Source: an uncultured Dorea sp. (GTDB lineage: Bacteria > Bacillota > Clostridia > Lachnospirales > Lachnospiraceae). Taken from it: a stretch of 24,027 bases of DNA. Location of the stretch: assembly GCA_910587575.1 (NCBI GenBank), contig CAJULU010000038.1, positions 20,832 through 44,858 of the forward strand, written 5' to 3'. Both the position numbers and the translations under genes were made by a program. Each line of letters begins with the position of its first letter. Position 1 is the first letter of the stretch. The notes beneath the pieces are model-generated. The model had not been told where the DNA came from. It saw nothing but the letters and a program-made list of their open reading frames with translations, and made no database searches. Of the stretch, positions 5,738 through 14,199 are shown piece after piece.

Positions 5738-7192
5738 CTATCTCAGTTCCTTCCAAAGATCACTGTCCGCTGCATACCCTTCCATCTCCTCAAAGGTAAA
5801 CGGTGCGGTCACCCACACATACCCCGGGTTATTCTCGTCATCATCTGCATAATTCAGATCAAATCCAATCTCGATTCCTTCTGCATCCAGAAAGAAATTC
5901 ACATCGTAAACATCATTCTGACTGTCCCCTTCCAGGGCCTTCTTAAGAGTGTCAGTATCAGCTTCTGAAAGAAACAGATCGTTTTCTGCTTCACTGCGCA
6001 TCCTGGCAAGCCAGTCCTCCACAAATGCGTCGCTCAGTTCCACAATATCCTTCACCTCATAAACCGTTCCGTCCTTCAGGCTGATGTTACAGGTACGCAG
6101 ATGCTGGACATAGTAATTCTGTCCGCCCTCGTAACCATAATCTTCATAAACCACACTGATTACGTTCTCAGATGCATAGCAGACATTATAATCCACATAA
6201 TCAATCAGCACCGGATACTGTTCGCCCAGCACCCGTTCTTTGATCTCCGGATCGGGATCATCATAGATCCGCTTCACAGTCTCCATGGCACGGGCTTTGA
6301 GAATATCATTGACCTTCTTCTCCACAGCAGCATCCTTAAGTCCGCTGATCTTCGGATAATTTACCTGAAACTGGATTGTCATGGACTGTTTCTCATCGTC
6401 CATAAACTCATATATCTCATCATCTATCTCATAAGAGAGATCATCGTCCGTCATTTCCGGGATTGCCCAGATTCCATACTCTTCCTCTGATTCCTCATAA
6501 CCGTCGCTGCCATACCCGTAGGGAAGGTCATCAAAGTCATAATCACCATCAAAGCCGTAATCATCATCCGGCGCCTCATAAGTCCAGTTCCGCTGACGTC
6601 TGATCTCTCTTCGCAAGTCACTGCCTGCATGGATCCCGATAAAGGCAAGTAACAGAATCAGTACCACGGCAAATACCCCAAGCGCAATCCATGGCATCCT
6701 GGATTTCGTCCCCCCAGGGTTTACCATGCCAAGATTCACGTACATCTCCATAGGGACATAACGCATACCCTCCCGCATCTGTTCCCCGGAGACGGCACGC
6801 ATTCCCATATGTAGATATCTCTCCACCGCATCCGGCGCAGCATTCACCGTCATCCTGTCTGTATGCAGATACCCTGCACAATAGTGGTAAGCATACTGAA
6901 ACAGCATACGTCCGATTCCCTGTCCCTGCCGGTCTGTTTTCACAAAGAAAAGCGCAATATGCCCGTCCGGCCTTAAGGCCAGCGTACCACACAGTATCCC
7001 GCTTTCGTATGCGCCGAAGAAGATCAGTTCCCCACGCTGCCAGACTTCACTGATATAGTCGTATTTAATAAATTTCTGAAATGAAGCCACACCCTCCGGG
7101 GTACTCGTCGGTGCAATGGTATCTGCATAGACCTCCCAGACCAGGTGCAGCGCCGGAAGCAGATCCGGCTGCTGCAACATCCTTATTTCCAT
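5738..7192 (-). CDS. GNAT acetyltransferase fused to a membrane anchor and extracytoplasmic DUF3298/RsiV-like domain
   Basis: 484 residues in three parts. Residues 1-150 form a GNAT N-acetyltransferase with the acetyl-CoA loop RQGQGIG (88-94). Residues 168-187 are one strong transmembrane helix preceded by a short basic stretch. Then come a very acidic, Asp/Tyr/Gly-rich linker (about 207-265, e.g. DDDYGFDGDYDFDD) and a C-terminal domain (about 270-484). That domain resembles the DUF4163/DUF3298 pair of RsiV or PdaC, with QFQVNYPKISGL at its start and PGYVWVTAPFTFEEM near its end. The predicted topology puts the acetyltransferase inside the cell and the C-terminal domain outside. The start ATG follows AGGAGG by 8 nt. 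It lies 38 nt behind cinA with no terminator between. The substrate of the acetyltransferase is unknown. Confidence 0.75.
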   Translation of the reverse strand: MEIRMLQQPDLLPALHLVWEVYADTIAPTSTPEGVASFQKFIKYDYISEVWQRGELIFFGAYESGILCGTLALRPDGHIALFFVKTDRQGQGIGRMLFQYAYHYCAGYLHTDRMTVNAAPDAVERYLHMGMRAVSGEQMREGMRYVPMEMYVNLGMVNPGGTKSRMPWIALGVFAVVLILLLAFIGIHAGSDLRREIRRQRNWTYEAPDDDYGFDGDYDFDDLPYGYGSDGYEESEEEYGIWAIPEMTDDDLSYEIDDEIYEFMDDEKQSMTIQFQVNYPKISGLKDAAVEKKVNDILKARAMETVKRIYDDPDPEIKERVLGEQYPVLIDYVDYNVCYASENVISVVYEDYGYEGGQNYYVQHLRTCNISLKDGTVYEVKDIVELSDAFVEDWLARMRSEAENDLFLSEADTDTLKKALEGDSQNDVYDVNFFLDAEGIEIGFDLNYADDDENNPGYVWVTAPFTFEEMEGYAADSDLWKELR

Positions 7193-7230
7193 AATGAAAG
7201 CCTCCTAGCTTATTTAACCAACCAGGTCTT

Positions 7231-8475
7231 TTACTTTAACGCAAGAAGTTCCTCCCTAAGCAGGGTCAGCGCCCTTGCCACGGCGAACTCCCGGTTCTTA
7301 TCCCTGTTTCCTGTAAAATGAAATTCCTCCACACGTACATGGCCTTTCACATAACATCCCACATACACAAGTCCCACCGGTTTCTCCGGGGTTCCGCCCC
7401 CCGGTCCTGCAATCCCGGTCACACTAAGCGCTGCATCCGCACCGGCAGCTTTTGCCACGCCCCTTGCCATCTCTTCTGCGGTCTGGGTGCTCACTGCCCC
7501 ATACTGCATAAGGGTCTCCCGCTTTACTCCCAGAATCCGTTCCTTCGCATCATTGGAGTAGGTAATATATCCCTCCTGGTACACATTGGAAGCGCCGGGC
7601 ACATTCATGATCCTTCCTGCCAGCAGTCCTCCTGTGCAGGACTCTGCCGTGGTCATGGTCATCTTCTTCTCATCAAGAAGACTGACAATGGATGCCTCAA
7701 GGGTCACGTCCTCCCTGGTGGTATAGATCTTATCTCCAAACCGCCGGAACAATTCCTCCATCAGCGGCGTAAACAGCCGTTCTGCCTCTTCTTCATCAGC
7801 CGCCTTGGCGGTCACGCGGAAATGCACTTCGCCCGTTTTGGCATAAGGTGCAATCGTCGGGTTGGTCTGTTCGTCCATCAGATCGGCAACCATGGTCTCC
7901 GCTTTGCTCTCCCCGATGGAACAGATCTTCACCATCTTCGAGTAAATGCCCTCCGGCTGCAGTTCATTCAGATAGGGCGCAATATCCCTCTCAAACATAG
8001 GTCTGATTTCATTGGGCGGTCCCGGCAGGAGGATCGCAGTCTTTCCGTTCTCCTCAAGGATCAGCCCGGGCGCCGTACCGTTATGGTTATCCACCACCTT
8101 CGCCCCTTCCGGCACCATGGCCTGCTTCCAGTTATTGGGCGTTACCTGGTCACTGTGTACCCGGCGGAAATACTCCTGAATCCGTTCCTTCGTGTGCCCG
8201 TCCTCATAGAGTTCCTTTCCGAAGACCTTTGCCACAACCTCTTTCGTCAGATCATCCTTCGTAGGCCCGAGCCCGCCGCTTAAGATCAGAATGTCCGACC
8301 TTGACAGAGCCTGGCGCACCGCCTCATCAAGACGCTCCTCGTTATCTCCCACCACACTCTGGTGAAAGCAGGAAAGCCCCAGCGCCGCACACTGCTCCGA
8401 CAGATAGGCTGCATTCGTATTCACAATATTTCCTAATAAAATCTCCGTACCTACAGAGATAAATTCTACCGTCAT
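7231..8475 (-). CDS. cinA: CinA: competence/damage-inducible protein, NMN amidase
   Basis: 414 residues, the full two-domain length. The N-terminal MoCF-like domain (1 to about 170) includes GTEILLGNIVNTNA and SGGLGPTKDD and in CinA proteins has ADP-ribose pyrophosphatase activity. The C-terminal PncC domain (about 255-414) has TTAESCTGG with the nucleophile Ser279 and SVTGIAGPGGGTPEKPVG; it deamidates nicotinamide mononucleotide for NAD recycling. The ribosome site AGGAGG lies in the last codons of pgsA (only 3 nt separate the genes), so the two are probably translationally coupled. No recA follows, unlike in many Bacillota where cinA precedes recA. Confidence 0.95.
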   Translation of the reverse strand: MTVEFISVGTEILLGNIVNTNAAYLSEQCAALGLSCFHQSVVGDNEERLDEAVRQALSRSDILILSGGLGPTKDDLTKEVVAKVFGKELYEDGHTKERIQEYFRRVHSDQVTPNNWKQAMVPEGAKVVDNHNGTAPGLILEENGKTAILLPGPPNEIRPMFERDIAPYLNELQPEGIYSKMVKICSIGESKAETMVADLMDEQTNPTIAPYAKTGEVHFRVTAKAADEEEAERLFTPLMEELFRRFGDKIYTTREDVTLEASIVSLLDEKKMTMTTAESCTGGLLAGRIMNVPGASNVYQEGYITYSNDAKERILGVKRETLMQYGAVSTQTAEEMARGVAKAAGADAALSVTGIAGPGGGTPEKPVGLVYVGCYVKGHVRVEEFHFTGNRDKNREFAVARALTLLREELLALK

Positions 8476-8478
8476 CCG

Positions 8479-9021
8479 TTACATACCTCCTTGTGTCAAC
8501 ACCTGTACATTCTTGGCAACATAATCGATCAGAGAAACGACCGTCAGGATTAAGGATACCCAGATCAGCGCCGTTCCAATCATGTCAAATACACCGCCGA
8601 AGTCTGCGATCAGCACAATGATCATGGCCATCTGGGAAACGGTCTTGAATTTCCCCCAGTAACTGGCAGCAATCACAATCCCGTTATCCGAAGCCACCAG
8701 CCGGAATCCGCTGATAATAAACTCTCTGGCAATGATCACGATGACAATCCAGGCTTCCAGATCCCCGGACGGGATCAGGCAGATCATGGCAGAACATACC
8801 AGAAGCTTATCTGCCAGAGGATCCATAAATTTCCCAAAATTTGTCACCAGGTTCCTTGCGCGGGCAATCTTTCCGTCCAGCATATCCGTCAGACTCGCCA
8901 CACAGAAAATCACCAGGGCAATCCACTTATTCGCAGCCCCTCCTACATCCGTCAGCATAAAAAACACAAAAAATGGCACCATGATCACTCGAAGCACCGT
9001 CAGTTTATTTGGTAAATTCAT
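8479..9021 (-). CDS. pgsA: CDP-diacylglycerol--glycerol-3-phosphate 3-phosphatidyltransferase
   Basis: 180 residues, the normal length for PgsA. It makes phosphatidylglycerophosphate from CDP-diacylglycerol and glycerol-3-phosphate, the committed step to phosphatidylglycerol and cardiolipin, in the cytoplasmic membrane. The CDP-alcohol phosphotransferase motif D46-x2-D-G-x2-A-R-x8-G-x3-D67-x3-D71 is complete (TDMLDGKIARA, then GKFMDPLAD). Several hydrophobic helices surround it. Its ATG overlaps the TGA of rimO by four bases (ATGA), a sign of translational coupling, and cinA follows 3 nt later. Confidence 0.95.
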   Translation of the reverse strand: MNLPNKLTVLRVIMVPFFVFFMLTDVGGAANKWIALVIFCVASLTDMLDGKIARARNLVTNFGKFMDPLADKLLVCSAMICLIPSGDLEAWIVIVIIAREFIISGFRLVASDNGIVIAASYWGKFKTVSQMAMIIVLIADFGGVFDMIGTALIWVSLILTVVSLIDYVAKNVQVLTQGGM

Positions 9022-10343
9022 ACGATCAACTCTCCTATCAAATCATATTCCACGGCTCCGGTCACTTTTACCCTGGCAAAGTCACCGGTTACCAGTTCCT
9101 CTTCTGTCTGGACGAAGATCAGACCGTCTACATTCGGTGCGTCCCGGTAAGTCCTGCCCACATACGCATCTTCATCTGCAACCTTTCCCTCAATCATCAC
9201 CAGCACTTCCCGGCCGGTCATCTCTTCTGCCTTCTCAAACGCAATCTCCTGCTGGAGCTCCATCAGTTCGGCCCGCCTCTCCTCCTTCACCTCTTCCGGC
9301 ACCTGATCCGGCATGTCAGCCGCCGGCGTATCCTCTTCCGGTGAGTAGGGAAACACTCCCAGACGGTCAAATTCCATCTCATCTGCAAACTCCATCAGTT
9401 CCTCATGCTGTTCCTTCGTCTCACCGGGAAAACCGGTAATCAGCGTGGTACGAATGGTAATATCCTCTATCTCAGCCCTGAGCTTTGCAATAATCTCCTT
9501 TATCTGTTCTTTCGAAGTTCTTCTTCCCATCCTTTTCAGAATTTCATTGCTGGCATGCTGGACTGGCAGATCCAGATAATTACAGATCTTCTTCTCTTCC
9601 TTCATTACCCGGATCAGTTCATCGTCCACTTCCTCCGGATAACAGTAGAGAAGCCGGATCCAGCGGATTCCCCGGATCCTGCATAATTCCCTCAGCAGCC
9701 TGGCAATCGACTTCTTCCCGTACAGATCCTTCCCGTACAGAGTCGTCTCCTGCGCCACCAGGATCAGTTCTTTTACCCCCTGTTCTGCCAGTTCCTGCGC
9801 CTCTTTTATCAGCCTCTCCATAGGTACACTCCTATAGTTCCCGCGGATCTTCGGAATAATACAGTAAGTGCAGTGCTTATCACAGCCTTCCGCAATCTTC
9901 AGATAGGCGTAATGCCCGCCCGTCGTCACCAGCCGCCTTCCCTCCGGCAGGGGCAGGGCGTCCAGTTCACCCAGCTTCACGCCGCCCCTGCCATCAAGCG
10001 CTTCCTCCACCGTCTGGACAATCCGGTCGTAGGAAGTGGTGCCAAGAACCGCATCCACCTCCGGAATCTCTTTTAAGATTTCCTGCTGATACCGCTGCGC
10101 AAGGCAGCCCGTTACAATCAGAGCCTTAAGCCTTCCGGTCTCTTTATACTCTGCCATCTCCAGAATGGTCTCTATACTCTCCTCTTTCGCATCATGGATG
10201 AAACAGCAGGTATTGACCACGATGACGTCCGCCTGTTCCTCGTCGTCTACGATCCGATACCCCTTCCCATCCAGTAATCCCAGCATGACTTCCGAATCCA
10301 CCAGATTCTTGTCACATCCCAGGGAGATAAATAATATGTTCAT
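9018..10343 (-). CDS. rimO: Ribosomal protein uS12 methylthiotransferase RimO
   Basis: 441 residues. RimO is a radical-SAM enzyme that adds a methylthio group to the conserved aspartate of ribosomal protein S12. The N-terminal UPF0004 domain has cysteines C10, C46 and C80 for the second iron-sulfur cluster. The radical-SAM motif is C154-x3-C158-x2-C161 (GCDKHCTYC). A C-terminal TRAM domain closes the protein (about 376-441). The start LFISLGCDKNLVDSE is typical of RimO rather than MiaB. AAGGAGG lies 4 nt before the ATG. It follows rpoZ after a 93-nt gap containing a weak hairpin and overlaps pgsA. Confidence 0.94.
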   Translation of the reverse strand: MNILFISLGCDKNLVDSEVMLGLLDGKGYRIVDDEEQADVIVVNTCCFIHDAKEESIETILEMAEYKETGRLKALIVTGCLAQRYQQEILKEIPEVDAVLGTTSYDRIVQTVEEALDGRGGVKLGELDALPLPEGRRLVTTGGHYAYLKIAEGCDKHCTYCIIPKIRGNYRSVPMERLIKEAQELAEQGVKELILVAQETTLYGKDLYGKKSIARLLRELCRIRGIRWIRLLYCYPEEVDDELIRVMKEEKKICNYLDLPVQHASNEILKRMGRRTSKEQIKEIIAKLRAEIEDITIRTTLITGFPGETKEQHEELMEFADEMEFDRLGVFPYSPEEDTPAADMPDQVPEEVKEERRAELMELQQEIAFEKAEEMTGREVLVMIEGKVADEDAYVGRTYRDAPNVDGLIFVQTEEELVTGDFARVKVTGAVEYDLIGELIV

Positions 10344-10379
10344 CCTTCCTCCTTATCTTCACAATGCGTCCGCCCGTGT

Positions 10380-10409
10380 AAGAAAGGCAGATACCTTGCG
10401 GCACCTGCC
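10380..10409 (-). terminator. Weak hairpin between rpoZ and rimO
   Basis: On the minus strand GGCAGGTGCC and GGTATCTGCC pair over 10 positions (two G-U) around a GCAA tetraloop, followed by TTTCTT. It could be a leaky terminator or processing site that lowers expression of rimO and later genes relative to gmk-rpoZ. This is inferred from fold only. Confidence 0.4.
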
Positions 10410-10436
10410 CCTGCAATCGCCCGGATTCCGTCCCAT

Positions 10437-10751
10437 TTACTCCACGGCCTCTTCCGGCACGGTCTGATCCTGCTCTTCTGGCACTTCCGGTTCTTCCGGC
10501 TTCCTCATCTCTTTTTTCTCTTCCTCTGCGGCAACTTTAATCTTGGCCTGGTTCAGCTCGTCAATTGCGACAGACAGCGGCTTCTCTCCGCCCTTCACCG
10601 GTACCAGCGGCATATTGCCGTCAATAATCTCCCTGGCTCTCTTCGCAGTGGCCATAACGATAGAATACCGGCTGTTCACAATCTTTGTCTCGCCTTCCTC
10701 CACATCCTTATTCACTACCTTCATTAAATCTGTGTAAGATGGGTGCAGCAT
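10437..10751 (-). CDS. rpoZ: RNA polymerase omega subunit
   Basis: 104 residues. The omega core includes MLHPSYTDLMKVV, SRYSIVMATAKRAREI and KPLSVAIDELNQAKI, the last corresponding to the conserved 'A-x-x-E-x-x-x-G/A-K-I' helix that clamps the beta-prime subunit. Beyond about residue 75 the protein has a long Glu/Pro-rich acidic tail, common in clostridial omega. The ribosome site AAAGGAG lies 8 nt before the start and overlaps the gmk stop region. The gmk-rpoZ order is standard in Bacillota. Confidence 0.93.
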   Translation of the reverse strand: MLHPSYTDLMKVVNKDVEEGETKIVNSRYSIVMATAKRAREIIDGNMPLVPVKGGEKPLSVAIDELNQAKIKVAAEEEKKEMRKPEEPEVPEEQDQTVPEEAVE

Positions 10752-10754
10752 ACA

Positions 10755-11375
10755 CTATTCTCCTTTCAGCTCTTCCTTCATTCTCTCTATAAATGCCTGA
10801 TTTCGGTAACTTCTTCTGTGTTCTCCCTGAATAATCTGATGCACCTGCTCCACACACTCGGAAAGCACGTCATTCACAATCAGATAATCATACTGATCCA
10901 TTCCACAAGCCTCTTCTCCGGCACGTTTCATACGGCCGTTGATTACGTCCTCCGTCTCGGTTCCCCGCCCCTTCAGACGGTTCCTTAACTCTCTGGCCGT
11001 GGGCGGAGTAATGAACAGAAGCAGCGTCTGGGGAAACTTCTCCTTCACCTTCAGCGCCCCCTGGATCTCAATCTCTAAGATCACATCTTTCCCCGCCTCT
11101 AACTGTTCCTCCACGTAAGCCTTCGGTGTCCCATAGTAATTGTCCACATACCTAGCATACTCTATCAGTTCCTCTTTCGCAATCATTTTTTCAAATTCTT
11201 CTGCGGTTTTAAAGAAATATTCCCGTCCTTCCTCCTCGCCTGGCCTCGGCTTTCTGGTTGTGGCGGAAACCGACAACGCATAATTCCCATACCGTTCCAT
11301 AATCTCTTTCATGACCGTGCCCTTGCCGGCCCCGGAAAAGCCGGATACCACGGTCAGAATCCCTCTCTCTCCCAT
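10755..11375 (-). CDS. gmk: Guanylate kinase
   Basis: 206 residues, the usual size. It phosphorylates GMP to GDP with ATP in the cytoplasm. The P-loop is GFSGAGKGT (12-20). The GMP-binding segment SATTRKPRPGEEEGREYFF and the later LEIEIQGALKVKEKFP and FITPP are all present. It lies between yicC (51 nt upstream) and rpoZ (3 nt downstream). In many Bacillota a small remA (DUF370) gene sits between yicC and gmk; it is absent here. Confidence 0.95.
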   Translation of the reverse strand: MGERGILTVVSGFSGAGKGTVMKEIMERYGNYALSVSATTRKPRPGEEEGREYFFKTAEEFEKMIAKEELIEYARYVDNYYGTPKAYVEEQLEAGKDVILEIEIQGALKVKEKFPQTLLLFITPPTARELRNRLKGRGTETEDVINGRMKRAGEEACGMDQYDYLIVNDVLSECVEQVHQIIQGEHRRSYRNQAFIERMKEELKGE

Positions 11376-11426
11376 GCACCTGTCCTCTTTCTTTTATTTG
11401 TAATCTGCCTGCTGACCCGCCGAGTG

Positions 11427-12308
11427 TCACTCAATATTCTGAATCTGCTCCCTTACCTTCTCAATCTCCGTCTTCAGATCAATCCCCGCATTGGAAATCT
11501 CCAGGTCATTGGCCTTGGAAAGAATGGTGTTGGCCTCCCGGTTCATCTCCTGGGCAATAAAATCAAGCTTCCGCCCGATTCCGCTCTCTTCAGACCGCAG
11601 GGTCTCCTTCATATGTACAACGTGGCTCCTAAGCCTTACAATCTCCTCATCCGTACAGATCTTGTCCGCAAATATCACCACCTCGGCGGCAATCCTTCCC
11701 TCTTCGATCTGCGTATCCGTAAGCAGCTCCCGGACCTTGTTCTCCAGTTTCTCCCGGTACTCCGTCACGATCTGGGGGGAACGCTCTTCGATAAAATCCA
11801 CCAGCTTTAACATCCCTTCCAGCTTCTTTAAAATGTCTTCCCGCAGATGCACGCCTTCCTGGACCCTCGTCTCAACAAAACGTCCGATGGCAACGGAAAG
11901 CGCATTCTCAAGCCCGTTCCACAGTTCTTCCTCATTCAGAACCTGCTCTTCCATGGTCAGCACTTCCGGACAGCGCAGAAGCGTGGAAACCCGGACATCA
12001 TTCCCCAGAGAGAATTTCTCTTCCATCTGCTTAAAACAGGCAAGGTACTCCCCTGCCAGCTGTTCATTATACTTCAGAGAGGCCTGATTCTCAGACAGAT
12101 CTTCATATGTGATGAAAATGTCCACTTTGCCTCTCTGAATACTCTGCTTCAATCGGTTACGGATTGCAGTCTCAAATAAATTCAGCTTCTTGGGCATACG
12201 GATATTCACATCCAGATACCGGTGATTCACACCCTTCATCTCAACGGTGAATTTCCGGTTCCCGTCCGAACTCTCGCAGCGTCCGAAACCTGTCATACTG
12301 TTTATCAT
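11427..12308 (-). CDS. yicC: YicC-family endoribonuclease
   Basis: 293 residues. The N-terminus MINSMTGFGR and motif EMKGVNHRYLDVNIRMP are diagnostic of YicC. The C-terminal DUF1732 part ends with AQEMNREANTILSKANDLEI, with the acidic residues proposed to bind metal in this ribonuclease family. In studied bacteria YicC/YloC proteins cleave RNA and help degrade small RNAs. The ATG at 12308 has AGAGG 8 nt upstream. It is the first gene of the long minus-strand operon, about 46 nt behind the transcription start expected from the promoter at 12362-12390. Confidence 0.93.
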   Translation of the reverse strand: MINSMTGFGRCESSDGNRKFTVEMKGVNHRYLDVNIRMPKKLNLFETAIRNRLKQSIQRGKVDIFITYEDLSENQASLKYNEQLAGEYLACFKQMEEKFSLGNDVRVSTLLRCPEVLTMEEQVLNEEELWNGLENALSVAIGRFVETRVQEGVHLREDILKKLEGMLKLVDFIEERSPQIVTEYREKLENKVRELLTDTQIEEGRIAAEVVIFADKICTDEEIVRLRSHVVHMKETLRSEESGIGRKLDFIAQEMNREANTILSKANDLEISNAGIDLKTEIEKVREQIQNIE

Positions 12309-12343
12309 GATACGAACCTCTTCTTTAATCTGTATTATATATC

Positions 12344-12353
12344 AAATGATCTG
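12344..12353. repeat. Left half of a 10-bp inverted repeat flanking the divergent promoters
   Basis: AAATGATCTG here is the exact reverse complement of CAGATCATTT at 12413-12422. The two halves sit at nearly the same distance downstream of the two divergent promoters. Confidence 0.6.
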
Positions 12354-12361
12354 ACTCACTC

Positions 12362-12390
12362 ATTATAAGACATTTGGCAAATTGAGTCAA
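12362..12390 (-). promoter_or_regulatory. Promoter of the yicC operon
   Basis: TTGACT (12385-12390) and a perfect TATAAT (12362-12367) are separated by 17 bp on the minus strand. This is the strongest promoter match in the window and would drive yicC, gmk, rpoZ, rimO, pgsA and cinA. It overlaps the plus-strand promoter of the rqcH homologue. Confidence 0.8.
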
Positions 12391-12402
12391 CCATGTTATA
12401 CT
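12374..12402 (+). promoter_or_regulatory. Promoter of the rqcH homologue
   Basis: TTGGCA (12374-12379) and TATACT (12397-12402) are separated by 17 bp on the plus strand. It shares 12374-12390 with the opposite yicC promoter, so polymerase can occupy only one at a time. Confidence 0.7.
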
Positions 12403-12412
12403 ATTGCCTTAA

Positions 12413-12422
12413 CAGATCATTT
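12413..12422. repeat. Right half of the inverted repeat flanking the divergent promoters
   Basis: CAGATCATTT, the reverse complement of 12344-12353. It lies just after the expected start of the plus-strand transcript, so both divergent mRNAs would begin with nearly the same leader bases. Confidence 0.6.
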
Positions 12423-12456
12423 TTATTTCATTTGACCAGAGAAAGGAGTTCAGATT

Positions 12457-14199
12457 ATGGCATTTGACGGAATTACAGTGGCGGCGGTCACCAGGGAACT
12501 GAAAGACACCCTAACCGGGGCAAGGATCACCAAGATCGCACAGCCGGAGACGGATGAACTGCTGCTTACCCTCAAGACACCGGACGGGGCGTGCCGGCTT
12601 TATATCTCTGCCAGCGCTTCCCTTCCTCTGATATATCTGACGGACGAAAACAAGCCAGGCCCCCTGACTGCGCCTAATTTCTGTATGCTTCTGCGCAAAC
12701 ATATCGGGAACGGCCGTATTACCGGGGTCTCACAGCCTGGGCTTGAGAGGATTATCCATCTGGAGATCGAGCACCTGGACGAACTGGGCGATCTGTGCAG
12801 GAAGAAACTGATCATTGAGATCATGGGAAAACACAGCAACATCATTTTCTGTGATGACAAAGACCGGATCATTGACAGCATCAAACACGTCAGTGCACAG
12901 ATGAGTTCTGTCCGGGAGGTACTGCCAGGACGTAAGTATTTTATACCGGACACCATGGCAAAACTGGATCCGCTGACCGTCACCGGGGCAGAGTTCATCC
13001 AGGCGCTGAGGGAAAAGCCCGTACCTCTTGGCAAGGCAGTCTATACCAGCTTTACCGGAATCAGCCCCGTGGCGGCGGAGGAGATCTGCACCCTTGCCGG
13101 AATGGAGTCCGGCATGACTGCCAGAGAACTTCCGGAGGACATGCTGTCCCATCTCTTCCGGCAGTTTTCCTACTATATGGAACAAGTGAAACTTGGCAGA
13201 TTCCGCCCGACCATTTACTATGTTAAAAATGAGCCGAAAGAATTCTGTGCGGTTCCATTCTCCCACTTTGACCAGGATACCCAGGCGAAAGAATACGGCT
13301 CTATGTCCCAGGTACTGAAAACATATTATGCAACCAGAAATACCCTGACCCGGATACGGCAGAAAAGCACGGATCTGCGCCATGTAGTGCAGACTTCCCT
13401 GGAACGTAACCGCAAGAAATATGACCTGCAGTCCAGGCAGCTTAAGGATACCCGGGACAGGGACAGGTATAAGGTTTACGGCGAGCTGATCAATATCTAC
13501 GGATACAGTCTCCCCGCCGGTTCCAAGGAACTGACCGCCCTTAATTACTACACGGACAAGGAGATTACCATCCCCTTAGATCCTACCATGACGCCCCAGG
13601 AAAATTCTCAGAAGTATTTTGCTAAGTATAATAAGCAGAAACGAACTTTTGAAGCCCTTTCGAAGCTGATCCAGGAGACTGCCGATGAGATCCGGTATCT
13701 GGAATCCATCAGCAATGCACTGGATATTGCCATGAGCGAAGCCGACCTTGTGCAGATTAAGGAAGAACTGATACAGAGCGGGTACATCCGCAGGAAATCT
13801 ACCCGGAAAAAAGTAAAGATTACCAGCCGGCCCATGCACTATATTTCCAGCGACGGTTATCATATGTATGTGGGAAAGAATAATCTGCAGAATGACGAAC
13901 TGACCTTTTCCTTTGCTAGCGGAAATGACTGGTGGTTCCACGCCAAAGGCGCTCCCGGCTCCCATGTAATCGTAAAGACCGGCGGAAATGAACTTCCGGA
14001 CCGGACGTTTGAGGAAGCAGGACGTCTGGCCGCCTTCTATTCCAGAAACCGTGGCAGCGACAAGGTGGAGATTGATTATGTAGAGAAGAAGCATGTCAAA
14101 AAACCGAATGGAGCAAAGCCAGGATTTGTAGTGTACTACACCAACTATTCCCTGGTGATTGATTCGGATATCTCGGGCATAGAAAACGTGCAGGATTAA
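12457..14199 (+). CDS. rqcH: RqcH homologue (NFACT / Rqc2-FbpA family)
   Basis: 580 residues. RqcH binds stalled 50S subunits carrying peptidyl-tRNA and adds C-terminal alanine tails that mark nascent chains for degradation. The NFACT-N domain starts MAFDGITVAAV and includes GPLTAPNFCMLLRKHI. At 97-98 the residues are E-R (QPGLERII), where the Bacillus protein has the functionally important D-R. Helix-hairpin-helix and coiled-coil parts occupy the middle (about 180-450). The NFACT-R domain (460-572) has GNDWWFHAKGAPGSHVI. AAGGAG lies 8 nt before the ATG. It is transcribed alone, divergent from yicC, and its last codons form half of a long palindromic terminator. Older annotations call such genes fibronectin-binding protein FbpA. 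Confidence 0.93.
   Translation: MAFDGITVAAVTRELKDTLTGARITKIAQPETDELLLTLKTPDGACRLYISASASLPLIYLTDENKPGPLTAPNFCMLLRKHIGNGRITGVSQPGLERIIHLEIEHLDELGDLCRKKLIIEIMGKHSNIIFCDDKDRIIDSIKHVSAQMSSVREVLPGRKYFIPDTMAKLDPLTVTGAEFIQALREKPVPLGKAVYTSFTGISPVAAEEICTLAGMESGMTARELPEDMLSHLFRQFSYYMEQVKLGRFRPTIYYVKNEPKEFCAVPFSHFDQDTQAKEYGSMSQVLKTYYATRNTLTRIRQKSTDLRHVVQTSLERNRKKYDLQSRQLKDTRDRDRYKVYGELINIYGYSLPAGSKELTALNYYTDKEITIPLDPTMTPQENSQKYFAKYNKQKRTFEALSKLIQETADEIRYLESISNALDIAMSEADLVQIKEELIQSGYIRRKSTRKKVKITSRPMHYISSDGYHMYVGKNNLQNDELTFSFASGNDWWFHAKGAPGSHVIVKTGGNELPDRTFEEAGRLAAFYSRNRGSDKVEIDYVEKKHVKKPNGAKPGFVVYYTNYSLVIDSDISGIENVQD

Noticed and set aside
7318..8283. A 321-codon plus-strand open frame
   Set aside because: Antisense to cinA, no ribosome site and no recognisable domain.
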